Shown here piece by piece: positions 34,874 to 44,074 of a DNA stretch of 64,000 bases. Source of the stretch: Indioceanicola profundi (GTDB lineage Bacteria > Pseudomonadota > Alphaproteobacteria > Azospirillales > Azospirillaceae); contig NZ_CP030126.1 of the NCBI RefSeq assembly GCF_003568845.1, positions 1,019,001 through 1,083,000 of the forward strand. The letters are read 5' to 3'. Both the position numbers and the translations under genes were made by a program. The notes under the pieces are model-generated. The model saw nothing but the letters and a program-made list of their open reading frames with translations, did no database searches and was not told the origin of the DNA. Each line of letters begins with the position of its first letter. The first letter of the stretch is position 1.

Positions 34874-36493
34874 ATGAACCGCTTCGCCGCCCTGATCGAT
34901 GCGCTGGTGTTCATGCCGTCCCGCAACGGCAAAATCCGCCTGATGCAAGACTACTTTGCCACCACGCCGGACCCGGAGCGGGGCTGGGCGCTGGCGGCGC
35001 TGACGGGCAGCCTGTCCTTCTCCGCCGCCAAGCCCGCGGCCATCCGCGGACTGGTCATGGAGCGGGTGGACCCGGAGCTGTTCGGCTGGTCCTACGACTT
35101 CGTCGGCGATCTGGCGGAGACGGTGGCGCTGATCTGGCCGGAGCGGGAAGGGGTGAACCGCCCGCCGCCAGGGCTGGCAGAGGTGGTGGGGGAGCTGGAG
35201 CAGGCCAGCAGGGCCGAGGTTCCGGCCCTGATCGCCGGCTGGCTGGATGCGCTGGACAGCACCGGGCGCTGGGCGTTGCTGAAGCTGATCACCGGGTCGC
35301 TGCGCATCGGCGTCTCGGCGCGGCTGGCAAAGACCGCCTTGGCCGATTGGGGAGCGCAGAACGGTGCCGCCAGCAGCGTCGACGAGATCGAGGAGCTGTG
35401 GCACGGGCTGCACCCGCCATATGCGGAGCTGTTCGCCTGGCTGGAGAACCGGACGGGCAAGCCCACCGTCACCGACACCGGCGGTTTCCGCCCCCTGATG
35501 CTGGCCCACCCGCTGGAGGAGCCGGACATCAAGGCGCTGGACCCCGCTTCCTACAGGGCGGAGTGGAAGTGGGACGGCATTCGGGTGCAACTGGTCGGCC
35601 GTACGCTGGGGGAGGGGCGCATCTACAGCCGCACCGGCGACGAAATCTCCACCACCTTTCCCGACGTGGCGCAGCGCCTGACCTTCGACGCCGTCCTGGA
35701 CGGGGAGCTGCTGGTGGTGCGGGACGGGCAGGTCGCCCCTTTCAACGACCTTCAGCAGCGGCTGAACCGTAAGCAGGTCACGGCGAAGATGCTGAAGGAC
35801 TTTCCGGCACATGTCCGCCTCTACGACATCCTGATGGACGGGGATGAGGATCTGCGGAGCCTGACCTTCGATGAGCGCCGGGCGCGGCTGGAGGCATGGT
35901 TCGACCGGGTCCGGCCGGGGCGGATGGACCTGTCGCCCGTGCTGTCCTTCGCGAGCTGGGAGGAGCTGGCGGAGCTGCGCGGCAGTGCCCGGCAGGCGGA
36001 GATCGAGAACGGGGCGATCGAAGGGCTGATGCTGAAGCGGAGCGATTCCGCCTATGTCGCCGGACGGCCGAAAGGACCCTGGTTCAAATGGAAGCGCGGA
36101 CCGCTGACCGTGGATTGCGTGCTGATGTACGCCCAGCGCGGGCACGGCAAGCGGTCCAGCTACTACAGCGACTACACCTTCGGCGCCTGGACGGCGGAGC
36201 CGTCGGAGGGCGGGCAGCTCGTGCCCGTGGGCAAGGCCTATTTCGGCTTCACGGATGAGGAGTTGGCCCAGCTCGACAAATGGGTGCGCAACAACACCAC
36301 CAACCGCTTCGGCCCGGTGCGGGAGGTGCGGCCGGGGCTGGTGCTGGAGGTGGCGTTCGACAGCGTCCACCGCTCCCCCCGGCATAAATCCGGCATCGCC
36401 ATGCGTTTCCCCCGCGTCAGCCGCATCCGCTGGGACAAGCCGGCCCAGGAGGCGGACCTTCTGGGAACGCTGGAGCGGATGGTGGCCGGCTAG
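34874..36493 (+). CDS. ATP-dependent DNA ligase
   Basis: A 539-aa ligase of the bacterial group that travels with an exonuclease and Lhr helicase. The domain order is N-terminal DNA-binding helical domain, adenylation domain with the lysine motif KWDGIRVQ, DGELLVV, the EGLMLKR segment, the KWKRGPLTVD motif, and an OB fold ending RRISRIR-like (RVSRIRWDKP). The ATG at 34874 follows a GGCAGG site. The stop TAG at 36491-36493 overlaps the stop of the convergent deacylase gene within CTAG. It is likely to act in DNA repair, as the main replicative ligase in bacteria is NAD-dependent. Confidence 0.93.
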   Translation: MNRFAALIDALVFMPSRNGKIRLMQDYFATTPDPERGWALAALTGSLSFSAAKPAAIRGLVMERVDPELFGWSYDFVGDLAETVALIWPEREGVNRPPPGLAEVVGELEQASRAEVPALIAGWLDALDSTGRWALLKLITGSLRIGVSARLAKTALADWGAQNGAASSVDEIEELWHGLHPPYAELFAWLENRTGKPTVTDTGGFRPLMLAHPLEEPDIKALDPASYRAEWKWDGIRVQLVGRTLGEGRIYSRTGDEISTTFPDVAQRLTFDAVLDGELLVVRDGQVAPFNDLQQRLNRKQVTAKMLKDFPAHVRLYDILMDGDEDLRSLTFDERRARLEAWFDRVRPGRMDLSPVLSFASWEELAELRGSARQAEIENGAIEGLMLKRSDSAYVAGRPKGPWFKWKRGPLTVDCVLMYAQRGHGKRSSYYSDYTFGAWTAEPSEGGQLVPVGKAYFGFTDEELAQLDKWVRNNTTNRFGPVREVRPGLVLEVAFDSVHRSPRHKSGIAMRFPRVSRIRWDKPAQEADLLGTLERMVAG

Positions 36494-37050
36494 AACCGCC
36501 AGCCGAGGCGGACGCCCAGATTGTCCATTCCGGGATTTGGGTCCGACAGATCGGCGTTGGACATATGGCTGAAGTACAGCCCGACCCAGCTTGGAGCCGC
36601 ACCGCCATCGGGGCCGAGACGTAGCCCCACCTCCACGGGGACATGGAACAGGACACGGCTGCCCAATTGACGGCGGCGCGCAGCGGCTGCCCGGTTTTCC
36701 AGATTGCCGCTGTGGATCAATCCGCCGATGCCCAGGCGCAGAAATGCCGCATCGCCTTCCAGCGTCCAGGTCAGCCCGGCGTAGGCGGTATCCAGTTCCC
36801 GGCCCGGCGCGAGCGTGCCGCCGACCATGGGGGCGATGTCGCCTCCAAGTACCCTGGCCACCGGATCGAAGCCCACCTCGGCCAGAATCGCCCAGGCCCG
36901 CTCCCGGTTCGTTCCGATGGCCCAGAGGCTGAAGGCATCCTGGCGCAGCAGTCCGCCGCGGAACTCCATCGCATCCGCCGGGGCGGCGGTGCCGGTCGCG
37001 GCAAGCAGCAGGGAAGCAAGGATTCCGCTACGGATACGCCGGTACGCCAT
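36490..37050 (-). CDS. PagL-like lipid A deacylase / acyloxyacyl hydrolase family
   Basis: A 186-aa outer-membrane beta-barrel protein from the ATG at 37050. The signal peptide runs to about residue 27 (TAAPADAME). The C-terminal region YFSHMSNADLSDPNPGMDNL carries the His-Ser pair of the PagL active site, and the protein ends GWRF with a terminal Phe as expected for barrel insertion. PagL removes the 3-O acyl chain of lipid A. The overall match is moderate, so the enzymatic assignment is by family only. Confidence 0.82.
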   Translation of the reverse strand: MAYRRIRSGILASLLLAATGTAAPADAMEFRGGLLRQDAFSLWAIGTNRERAWAILAEVGFDPVARVLGGDIAPMVGGTLAPGRELDTAYAGLTWTLEGDAAFLRLGIGGLIHSGNLENRAAAARRRQLGSRVLFHVPVEVGLRLGPDGGAAPSWVGLYFSHMSNADLSDPNPGMDNLGVRLGWRF

Positions 37051-37152
37051 GCCTTGACCTCTCCCTTGCCGCCGCACCACCGGCTCTACCCCTTGGGGGC
37101 CATCCCCACCTGCGCCGTTGTGCAACGCGGGTTCACCGGGTGCATTGGTTGG

Positions 37153-38187
37153 ATGACGCGCCGCCGCCCCCCCATGTTCCCGCGCCTTCTCCGCCCGGTC
37201 GCCGCGCTGTCGATGCTGGTCCTTGCCGCCGCCTGCGCCAAAGGGGACGAAGGACCCGATTCCGGCCGCCTTCAGGCGGAGGAGGTGGCGCTCGCCATCC
37301 CGGCTGCGCCGCTTGAGATGCCCTTCACGCTGGACCGGAACAGGATCGTGCTGGAGGTCAGCCTGAACGGACGTGATGGCTTTCCCTTCGTGCTCGACAC
37401 GGGCATGACGGACTACCACCTGCTCACCCGGGAGACGGCCGCAACGCTGGGGCTTGAGGCGCAACCCGCAGGGCATGGCTACGACTCCGCCGGCCGCCGT
37501 TTCGCGCTGGAGGAGGCGGTGCTTCCCAACCTGATCGTCGGCGGGCTGATGCTCATCGACGAGCCTGTCGCCATCATGACGCTGCCGCCGGCCGTGCTCA
37601 CCCTGGATGCCGGCCGCAGAATGGCCGGCGTGCTGGGCGACCGGCTGCTGGAGAATTTCGCCCTGACCCTGGACTTCGCGGCGATGAAAGTGGAGCTGTC
37701 AGCCGATCCGCCGCCGCTTCCCCCTGACGCCGTGGCCGTGCTGCCTCTGGTCTGGAGCGGCAACCTGCTGACCACCATCGTCTTGGTCAACGGACAGGCA
37801 GAGCTGGTCATGGTGGATACCGGCGACTTCCACACCTTGACGCTCTACGACGATGTGGCGGAGCGCCTCGGGCTTGTCGCCGGGGCGGAAGAGACCGGCG
37901 AGGCGGGCCATCTGCCTGTGCTGGGCGCCGCCGGTCCCTACATGCTCCGCAGCACGACGCTGGATCGGGTGGAGATGGCCGGGGTCGGGCTGGCCGAGGT
38001 GCCAGCCGCCATCGCCCCGCGGGGCACCGGCCTGCCGCCGCAGATCAGTGGAAGACTGGGAGTTGGATTGCTGTCGCTGTTCGGCGTGACGCTGGACCCG
38101 GCGAACCGCCGCATGGTGCTGGTGCCCAGGACGGACCAGCATATAGCCGACCTGACATCCGCCCCTCTTCAGGAAGCCGAGCGGTAG
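37153..38187 (+). CDS. Lipoprotein with two aspartyl-protease (retropepsin-like) domains
   Basis: A 344-aa protein from the ATG at 37153. An N-terminal hydrophobic stretch ends in LAAAC, a lipobox, so the protein is probably a lipoprotein. It contains two DTG motifs, FVLDTGMTD and VMVDTGDFH, each at the start of a retropepsin-like half of about 140 residues. This suggests an internal duplication in which both catalytic aspartates are in one chain, as in pepsin, rather than the usual homodimer of bacterial retropepsins. The frame is open far upstream, antisense to the deacylase, without support. Confidence 0.8.
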   Translation: MTRRRPPMFPRLLRPVAALSMLVLAAACAKGDEGPDSGRLQAEEVALAIPAAPLEMPFTLDRNRIVLEVSLNGRDGFPFVLDTGMTDYHLLTRETAATLGLEAQPAGHGYDSAGRRFALEEAVLPNLIVGGLMLIDEPVAIMTLPPAVLTLDAGRRMAGVLGDRLLENFALTLDFAAMKVELSADPPPLPPDAVAVLPLVWSGNLLTTIVLVNGQAELVMVDTGDFHTLTLYDDVAERLGLVAGAEETGEAGHLPVLGAAGPYMLRSTTLDRVEMAGVGLAEVPAAIAPRGTGLPPQISGRLGVGLLSLFGVTLDPANRRMVLVPRTDQHIADLTSAPLQEAER

Positions 38188-38520
38188 GGCAGGGCGGAGC
38201 TTATTCCGCCGCTCGATGGAAAGTGCCGAGAAGAAGAATCCGCGCTCCGCCGGCGGGGCTGCGCTCTGTACTGATCTCCACATCAGCCTGGGCGGCGAGG
38301 GTCTGCACCAGCGCCATGCCGGCCGATCCGCCGCAACCGTCACACGGGTACAGCGGACCAACCCGCTGGGCATCATCAGGAAGCCATATGACGGAGACGG
38401 TGTCGAACGGGCCGTCGCCCTTCTGCCCTGAACATCCGAAAGCAGGAGGGAGGGTCGGATACAAGAACAGCCGGTCGGGTCTTGGCCGCCGGCTGTTCGG
38501 TTCGCGATCCGCGAAAAACT
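38188..38520. other. Intergenic region between the DTG lipoprotein gene and tRNA(CAT)
   Basis: 333 bp without an intact gene. The minus strand shows a possible coding relic, listed separately. No terminator with a T tract is seen. Confidence 0.5.
38201..38416 (-). pseudogene. Possible relic of a histidine-kinase-type ATPase C-terminus
   Basis: A minus-strand frame reads VSVIWLPDDAQRVGP, then GGSAGMALVQTLAAQADVEI and ILLLGTF. The second segment resembles the G2-box and following helix of histidine kinase ATPase domains. The frame starts abruptly next to the tRNA and has no start or ribosome binding site. It may be a decayed gene end or chance. Confidence 0.22.
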
Positions 38521-38595
38521 TGGTAGCACCGGGGTGATTTGAACACCCGACCAAGGGCTTATGAGTCCCCTGCTCTACCACTGAGCTACGGTGCC
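38521..38595 (-). tRNA. tRNA with CAT anticodon (Met elongator or Ile2)
   Basis: 75 nt with encoded CCA. The acceptor arm GGCACCG/CGGTGCT has a G1-U72 wobble. The D arm is GCTC/GAGC, the anticodon loop CTCATAA gives CAT, and the T arm is GGGTG/CACCC. The stretch from the D stem through the variable loop resembles E. coli tRNA-Ile2, whose C34 is changed to lysidine, more than elongator tRNA-Met. Sequence alone does not settle the identity. Confidence 0.9.
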
Positions 38596-38771
38596 ACTTT
38601 GCTCTTTCGAGCCCCGCCGCGACCATCGTCGCGACGGGAGCCGTGATTTAGTCAAACCGATCCTCCCTGTCAAGCATTTGACGCGGGGTAAATCGTTGGA
38701 ACAACCCCGGCCGCTGGCGGTGAGACGACGATGGGTGCCGACCAGCCGCACCCTGCCGCGCTTGATGAGGT

Positions 38772-40151
38772 TCAGATGCTGCGCAACCGATCACGGCGGC
38801 GTGTTGCCCTGTCCAGGAACGCGCACAGGATCACCGCCGGGATGCCGATGGCTGCCGTGACCAGGAAGAAGAGGGCATAGGCCGTCATCAGATCGTAGGC
38901 CGAGGAGAGCCACTCCACAGCTCCCCCCGAGAAGCCCTTCAGAAGCTTGCCGAGCAGGGCATAGAAGGACGTCAGGAGCGCATATTGCGTGGCGGTGTAC
39001 CCGATGCTGGTGAGGGAGGACATGTAGGCCACCAGCGCCACGCCGGCGAATCCGGCCGAAAGATTGTCGATGGCCATGGCGGTGGCGAAGATGCCGATGT
39101 CCGGGCCGGTCCAGGCCATCACGGAAAACGCGATGTTCGATGCCGGCCCCAGAACGGCGCCCAAAATCAGCGTCGGGCCGAAGCCGAGCCTGACGGCGCT
39201 GATCCCGCCTAGGGCCACGCCGGCGACCGCGGCCCAGAGCCCGACGGTCGCGCGTACGGACCCCACGGCCTCCTTGGTCAGGCCGAGATCCACATAGAGC
39301 GGATTGGCCATCGGCCCCATCAGGAAGTCGGGAAGCCGGTAGAGGCTGATCGTGACCAACATCAGCAGCGCCAGTTCCCTGTGCGTGCGGAAGAAGGCGA
39401 TGAAGGGCCCCACCACCGCGTCGAAAAGGCCACGCAGGCTCCAGAGGGTCGGCGCACCCGCGACGGCCGCGAGTTCCGTCCGCGCTGGTTCCTTGGCCGC
39501 AAGCGTGGCGGCAAGGCCGATGCCCATGGCAATGCCGGCGGCCAGATAGGACCCGCTCCACCCGATGGCCGCGGCCAGGAACAGAATCAGCGCGTCGGTG
39601 GCCAGCAGGGCCGCGCGATATCCCAGTTGGTAGGCGGCCGAGAGAAGGCCCAACTCCTCATCGCTGGCGGCGCATTCGATGCGCCACGCATCGACCACCA
39701 CATCCTGTGTGGCGGAGGCGAAGGCGGCCAGCAGGGCAAAGACGGCCAGAAGGCCAAGACCGCCTTCCGGCCCGACAATGGACATTCCGACCAGTCCGGC
39801 CCCGATGGCGAGCTGGGACAGGGCCATCCATCCACGTCGCCGGCCCAGCATTCGGCCCAGGACCGGAGCGTCCACCTTGTCCACGATGGGCGCCCAGAGG
39901 AATTTCAGCGAGTAGGCGAGGCCGACCCATGAGAGAAAGCCAATGGTGGCAAGCTCGATCCCGCCTTCGCGCAGCCAGAACCCCAGCGTATTGCCGGTCA
40001 GAAGGAAGGGCAGGCCGGAGGAAAAGCCCAGCAGCAGCATGATGGAAACGCGGGGCCTGCCCAACGCCTTCAGCACGTCGCGCCAGCCGGTGGAGCGCCG
40101 CTCCGGCTGGTCTGCCGTGGTGGCGTTCGGGCTTGTCTCGCTGGTGGTCAT
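38772..40151 (-). CDS. ampG: AmpG-family muropeptide permease (MFS)
   Basis: A 459-aa major facilitator with about 12 membrane helices. AmpG imports GlcNAc-anhydroMurNAc peptides into the cytoplasm for recycling. AmpG-type features are LLLGFSSGLPFLLTGNTL in the first helix, WLREGGIELATIGFLSWVGL, YSLKFLWAPIVDKV and the DVVVDAWRIE motif. Its likely substrates, after processing, feed AnmK at the left end of the window. The sequence does not exclude other substrates of this subgroup. Confidence 0.88.
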   Translation of the reverse strand: MTTSETSPNATTADQPERRSTGWRDVLKALGRPRVSIMLLLGFSSGLPFLLTGNTLGFWLREGGIELATIGFLSWVGLAYSLKFLWAPIVDKVDAPVLGRMLGRRRGWMALSQLAIGAGLVGMSIVGPEGGLGLLAVFALLAAFASATQDVVVDAWRIECAASDEELGLLSAAYQLGYRAALLATDALILFLAAAIGWSGSYLAAGIAMGIGLAATLAAKEPARTELAAVAGAPTLWSLRGLFDAVVGPFIAFFRTHRELALLMLVTISLYRLPDFLMGPMANPLYVDLGLTKEAVGSVRATVGLWAAVAGVALGGISAVRLGFGPTLILGAVLGPASNIAFSVMAWTGPDIGIFATAMAIDNLSAGFAGVALVAYMSSLTSIGYTATQYALLTSFYALLGKLLKGFSGGAVEWLSSAYDLMTAYALFFLVTAAIGIPAVILCAFLDRATRRRDRLRSI

Positions 40152-40529
40152 GGCTGCTCCTGGAACTGCGCGGCGCGGGCCATCCTGACGCGGGAAAATG
40201 AACGGATCGTCTGCAAAGCTGCCGTCGGCGCACGGTATCTCAGAGCTTTATGGCGCTGTAGCGGTCGAAGCAGCAAGCCGGCGTGGCGCGCAGGGGCGGG
40301 ATGTGCGGGCGGCAGGTGTCGGCTCACGCGGGAGATGCCATCTCAGTTCTTCGGGATTTGCCCCGCCAGTATAGGCGGACCCGGCAGAATCGGGTACGAT
40401 CTTTGCGCAAACGGCAGGGTATAATGCCTGGAAATTTTCCGGGGCCGAGTTTAGAACAGCCATCCCGCCGCGGCGCGGCACTATGGAAAAGCGCGGATTC
40501 CGGCGGGTATTGATGAGATGAGGTTGACC
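40152..40529. other. Intergenic region between ampG and the DAHP synthase gene
   Basis: 378 bp between divergent genes. It contains the TATAAT element and a GGAAATTTTCC palindrome (40430-40440) at about the expected transcription start. No small gene is supported, and no leader peptide for attenuation was recognised. Confidence 0.6.
40420..40425 (+). promoter_or_regulatory. -10 element of the DAHP synthase promoter
   Basis: A perfect TATAAT in very GC-rich surroundings, about 105 bp before the ATG. No good -35 match sits 16-18 bases upstream (the closest, TTGCGC, is too near), so an activator may be needed. Confidence 0.45.
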
Positions 40530-41951
40530 ATGCCGACGGAAGTGAAGGGCCGGATGCCGTCCAAGGGCGCCAGCAATGGCTGGGCGCCGGATAGCTGGCG
40601 CGCCATGCCGATCCGGCAGGTGCCGACATATCCCGACACCGCCCGGCTGAACTCTGTCGAAGCCCAGCTCGCCAAGCACCCGCCGCTCGTCTTCGCGGGC
40701 GAGGCGCAGCGGCTGAAGGCGCATCTGGCCAAGGTCGCGGCCGGCAAGGCCTTCCTGCTCCAGGGCGGCGACTGTGCGGAAAGCTTCGCGGAGTTCCACC
40801 CGAACAACATCCGCGACACCTTCCGGGTGCTGCTGCAGATGGCCGTGGTGCTGACCTTCGGCGGGGCCACGCCGGTGGTGAAGATCGGCCGCATGGCCGG
40901 CCAGTTCGCCAAGCCGCGCAGCGCCGATACCGAGGTGATCGACGGGCAGGAGCTGCCCAGCTACCGTGGCGACATTATCAACGGATTCGACTTCACGTCG
41001 GAAGCCCGCATCCCCGATCCGGAGCGCATGCTGCACGCCTATAATCAGGCGACGGCCACGCTGAACCTGCTGCGCGCCTTCGCCCAGGGCGGCTATGCCG
41101 ACCTGCACAAGGTGCACCAGTGGAACCTGGGCTTTGTGGAGAACAGCCCGCAGGGCAACCGCTACAGCGATCTGGCCGGCCGGCTGGACGAGGCGCTGGA
41201 GTTCATGGCCGCCTGCGGCATCACCGGCAACACCACGCCCCAGCTCCGCGAGACGGAGTTCTTCACCAGCCACGAGGCGCTGCTGCTTCCCTATGAGGAG
41301 GCGCTGACCCGCTTCGACGAGACCACGGGGCAGTGGTACGACGGCTCCGCCCATATGCTGTGGATCGGCGACCGCACCCGCCAGTTGGACGGGGCGCATG
41401 TGGAATTCATGCGCGGCATCGCCAACCCGATCGGCCTGAAGTGCGGTCCCACCACTGACCCGGACGAGCTGATCCGCCTCATCGACATCCTGAACCCGGA
41501 GGATGAGCCCGGCCGCCTGACCCTGATCGTGCGCATGGGCCACGACAAGGCGGAGGACAAGCTGCCGCCCATCCTGCGCCGCGTGCTGAAGGAAGGGCGG
41601 AAGGTGGTCTGGTCGTGCGATCCCATGCACGGCAACACCATCAAATCCTCCACCGGCTACAAGACCCGTCCCTTCGACCGCATCCTGGCGGAGGTCAGCA
41701 GCTTCATGCAGGTCTGCCGGGAGGAGGGGGCCTATCCCGGCGGCGTGCATTTCGAGATGACCGGCCAGGACGTGACGGAGTGCACCGGCGGTGCCCAGGC
41801 CATCACCGACCATGCGCTGGCCTTGCGCTACCACACTGCCTGCGACCCGCGCCTGAATGCCAGCCAGGCCCTGGAGCTGGCCTTCCAGCTGGCCGCCCAG
41901 GTGAAGCGGGAAAGGAACGGCCAGCCCGCTCTCGAGCAGGCGGCGGAGTAA
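40530..41951 (+). CDS. 3-deoxy-7-phosphoheptulonate synthase, class II
   Basis: Condenses phosphoenolpyruvate and erythrose 4-phosphate, the first step of the shikimate pathway. It is a 473-aa class II (plant/Mycobacterium type) enzyme. Motifs are [25 protein letters not shown], the [13 protein letters not shown] segment, [20 protein letters not shown] (20 residues) and DPMHGNTI near the metal site. The ATG at 40530 is preferred because GAGG lies 7 bases upstream; an ATG 12 bases earlier is possible. It has no regulatory N-terminal extension beyond the usual one. Confidence 0.96.
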   Translation: MPTEVKGRMPSKGASNGWAPDSWRAMPIRQVPTYPDTARLNSVEAQLAKHPPLVFAGEAQRLKAHLAKVAAGKAFLLQGGDCAESFAEFHPNNIRDTFRVLLQMAVVLTFGGATPVVKIGRMAGQFAKPRSADTEVIDGQELPSYRGDIINGFDFTSEARIPDPERMLHAYNQATATLNLLRAFAQGGYADLHKVHQWNLGFVENSPQGNRYSDLAGRLDEALEFMAACGITGNTTPQLRETEFFTSHEALLLPYEEALTRFDETTGQWYDGSAHMLWIGDRTRQLDGAHVEFMRGIANPIGLKCGPTTDPDELIRLIDILNPEDEPGRLTLIVRMGHDKAEDKLPPILRRVLKEGRKVVWSCDPMHGNTIKSSTGYKTRPFDRILAEVSSFMQVCREEGAYPGGVHFEMTGQDVTECTGGAQAITDHALALRYHTACDPRLNASQALELAFQLAAQVKRERNGQPALEQAAE

Positions 41952-42016
41952 CCGGGGTCCTTCCCTCCACGGCGGGGGCGGCTATGATGCCGTCCCCACC
42001 GCCGGAGAAGGCCCTC

Positions 42017-43543
42017 ATGACCGCACATCCTGCCTACACCGCACTGGAACGCCGCTTCGCCCGCGTCTCCGCTCTGGGCGACGCCATCGGCATCCTGGAC
42101 TGGGACAGCCAGACCACCATGCCGGCAGGAGCCGCCGCAGGACGGGCGGAGCAGCTCGCCACATTGCGCGTCCTCTCCCACGAGACCATGACCGCCCCCG
42201 ACATGGGCGAGCTGATCGACCAGGCGGAGCGGGAAATGCAGGCGGCCGACGGTGATGCCGAAATCCGCCACTGGCAGCAGGCGAACCTGCGGGAGATGCG
42301 GCGGCAGTGGATACATGCCAATGCCGTGCCCTCCGATCTGGTCGAAGCCAGTTCTCGCGCCATCAGCGCCAGCGAGATGGCGTGGCGTACGGCGCGAGCG
42401 GAGAACGACTTCCCGGCCCTGCTTCCCTACCTGCGCGAGGTGCTGACCCTCCAGCGCCGGATCGCGGAGGCGAAGGCCGACCTGCTGGGCACCGGCCTCT
42501 ACGACGCCCTGCTCGACCAGTACGAGCCGGAAGGGCGGTCGGCGAAGATCGACCTTCTGTTCGCCGATCTGGCGGAGTTCCTGCCCGGCTTCATCCAATC
42601 CGTCCTGGACCATCAGGCCGCCCAGCCGCCGGTGATTGTGCCCGAGGGGCCGTTCCCGGTGGATACCCAACGCCGCATGGGCGAGGCTCTGATGAAGGCC
42701 ATCGGGTTCGATTTTACCCGCGGGCGGCTGGACGTGTCACTGCATCCCTTCTGCGGCGGGGCCACGGGCGATGTGCGGCTGACCACCCGGTATGAGGAGG
42801 GGGATTTCACCTCCGCCCTGATGGGCGTGCTGCATGAGACCGGGCACGCCATGTATGAGCTTGGCCGGCCGGCGGCATGGCTGACCCAACCGGTGGGGGC
42901 GGCCCGCGGCATGGCCCTGCATGAGAGCCAGAGCCTGATCGTCGAGATGCAGGCCTGCCGATCCCCGCACTTCCTGCGCTACGCCGCCCCGCTGCTGCGG
43001 GAGGCGTTCGGGGGCACCGGCCCGGCCTGGACGGAGGAGAACCTTTACCGCCTCTATACCCGTGTCGAGCGCGGTTTCATCCGGGTGGATGCGGACGAGG
43101 CTACGTACCCTGCCCATGTGATCCTGCGCTACCGGCTGGAAAAGGCGCTGATCGAGGGGGCCATGGATCTGGCTGATCTGCCGGACGCCTGGAACGAGGG
43201 TATGCGCGACCTGCTGGGGATCGTCCCGCCGGACGACCGCCGCGGCTGCCTCCAGGACATTCACTGGCCGAGCGGCGCCTGGGGCTATTTCCCGACTTAC
43301 ACCATGGGCGCTATCGCCGCCGCACAGCTTTTCGATTCCTGCCGTACGGCTGTGCCGAAGATGGAGGAGGGGCTGGCAAGGGGCGATTTCGGTCCGCTCA
43401 TCGGATGGCTCCGCGCCAATGTCCATAGCCTGGGCAGTGTGGACACGACCGATGGCATCCTGGCCCGTGCGACCGGCCGCGGTCTGGATGCGGAGGTCTA
43501 CAAACGCCATCTGCGCCGGCGCTATCTGCGCGCGGAGGAGTGA
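42017..43543 (+). CDS. Carboxypeptidase Taq (M32 metallopeptidase)
   Basis: A 508-aa zinc carboxypeptidase with broad specificity. The zinc motif HETGH is at 273-277, with the family segments HPFCGGATGDVRLTTRY before it and HESQSLIVEMQ after it, the latter giving the third metal ligand. The C-terminal IHWPSGAWGYFPTYTMGAI (19 residues) is also typical of M32. GGAGAAGG lies before the ATG at 42017. It starts 65 bp after the DAHP synthase gene in the same direction. Confidence 0.95.
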   Translation: MTAHPAYTALERRFARVSALGDAIGILDWDSQTTMPAGAAAGRAEQLATLRVLSHETMTAPDMGELIDQAEREMQAADGDAEIRHWQQANLREMRRQWIHANAVPSDLVEASSRAISASEMAWRTARAENDFPALLPYLREVLTLQRRIAEAKADLLGTGLYDALLDQYEPEGRSAKIDLLFADLAEFLPGFIQSVLDHQAAQPPVIVPEGPFPVDTQRRMGEALMKAIGFDFTRGRLDVSLHPFCGGATGDVRLTTRYEEGDFTSALMGVLHETGHAMYELGRPAAWLTQPVGAARGMALHESQSLIVEMQACRSPHFLRYAAPLLREAFGGTGPAWTEENLYRLYTRVERGFIRVDADEATYPAHVILRYRLEKALIEGAMDLADLPDAWNEGMRDLLGIVPPDDRRGCLQDIHWPSGAWGYFPTYTMGAIAAAQLFDSCRTAVPKMEEGLARGDFGPLIGWLRANVHSLGSVDTTDGILARATGRGLDAEVYKRHLRRRYLRAEE

Positions 43544-44071
43544 TCAGCCGGCTGCCGCCTGCGCCGCAGGGGCCGACGCGCCCTCTACCACTTTGAGAGC
43601 GGCGATACGGTAGCCCTGACTTTCCGGGAAGCGGCGCAGTGCCTTTGCCCGCGCCGCTTCCTCGTCCACCGCCCAGACCTGGAAGCGGCGCACGCCTGTC
43701 CAGGGTGCGCTCCGCCCGGCATCCCCCGCCGGGGCGGAGAGGTGCAGAAGCCAGGTCCGGTCGGATGGCATCCGTCGTTCATCCAGTACGAAAACCCGGT
43801 TTGCCGGTCGCGCGATGTGGCGGATTTCGGCTTCCAGCCGGTCACAATCCGCCATCAGGCCATCCCGTGTGGCGACGGTGTGGCGGTGCTCCCGCTTCAG
43901 ATAAAGCGTTTCCAGCGCCGATTTCTTCAGGCGGTCCACCTGGGCCTGACGCTTGGCCATCAGTGCCCGGTAGCGGCGCTTCGACTCGGCCACCTGCGCC
44001 ATCGCCCGTTCCAGACGCCAGCCGAAGACGGCGAGCGCGATCAGCAGCGCGAAGATCAGTCCTGCGGACAC
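43544..44071 (-). CDS. Unknown membrane-anchored coiled-coil protein, second of a pair
   Basis: A 175-aa protein. One N-terminal membrane helix (about residues 3-18) is followed by a long charged coiled coil (about 20-85, with RRYRALMAKRQAQVDRLKK). A small C-terminal domain contains FQVWAVDEEAARAKALRRF and IAALKVVE. The same layout and a similar VWA-x-EAR-type C-terminal motif are seen in the protein encoded 3 bp upstream, so the pair probably arose by duplication or acts as a heteromer. I do not recognise the family. Confidence 0.75.
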   Translation of the reverse strand: MSAGLIFALLIALAVFGWRLERAMAQVAESKRRYRALMAKRQAQVDRLKKSALETLYLKREHRHTVATRDGLMADCDRLEAEIRHIARPANRVFVLDERRMPSDRTWLLHLSAPAGDAGRSAPWTGVRRFQVWAVDEEAARAKALRRFPESQGYRIAALKVVEGASAPAAQAAAG

Positions 44072-44074
44072 CGT

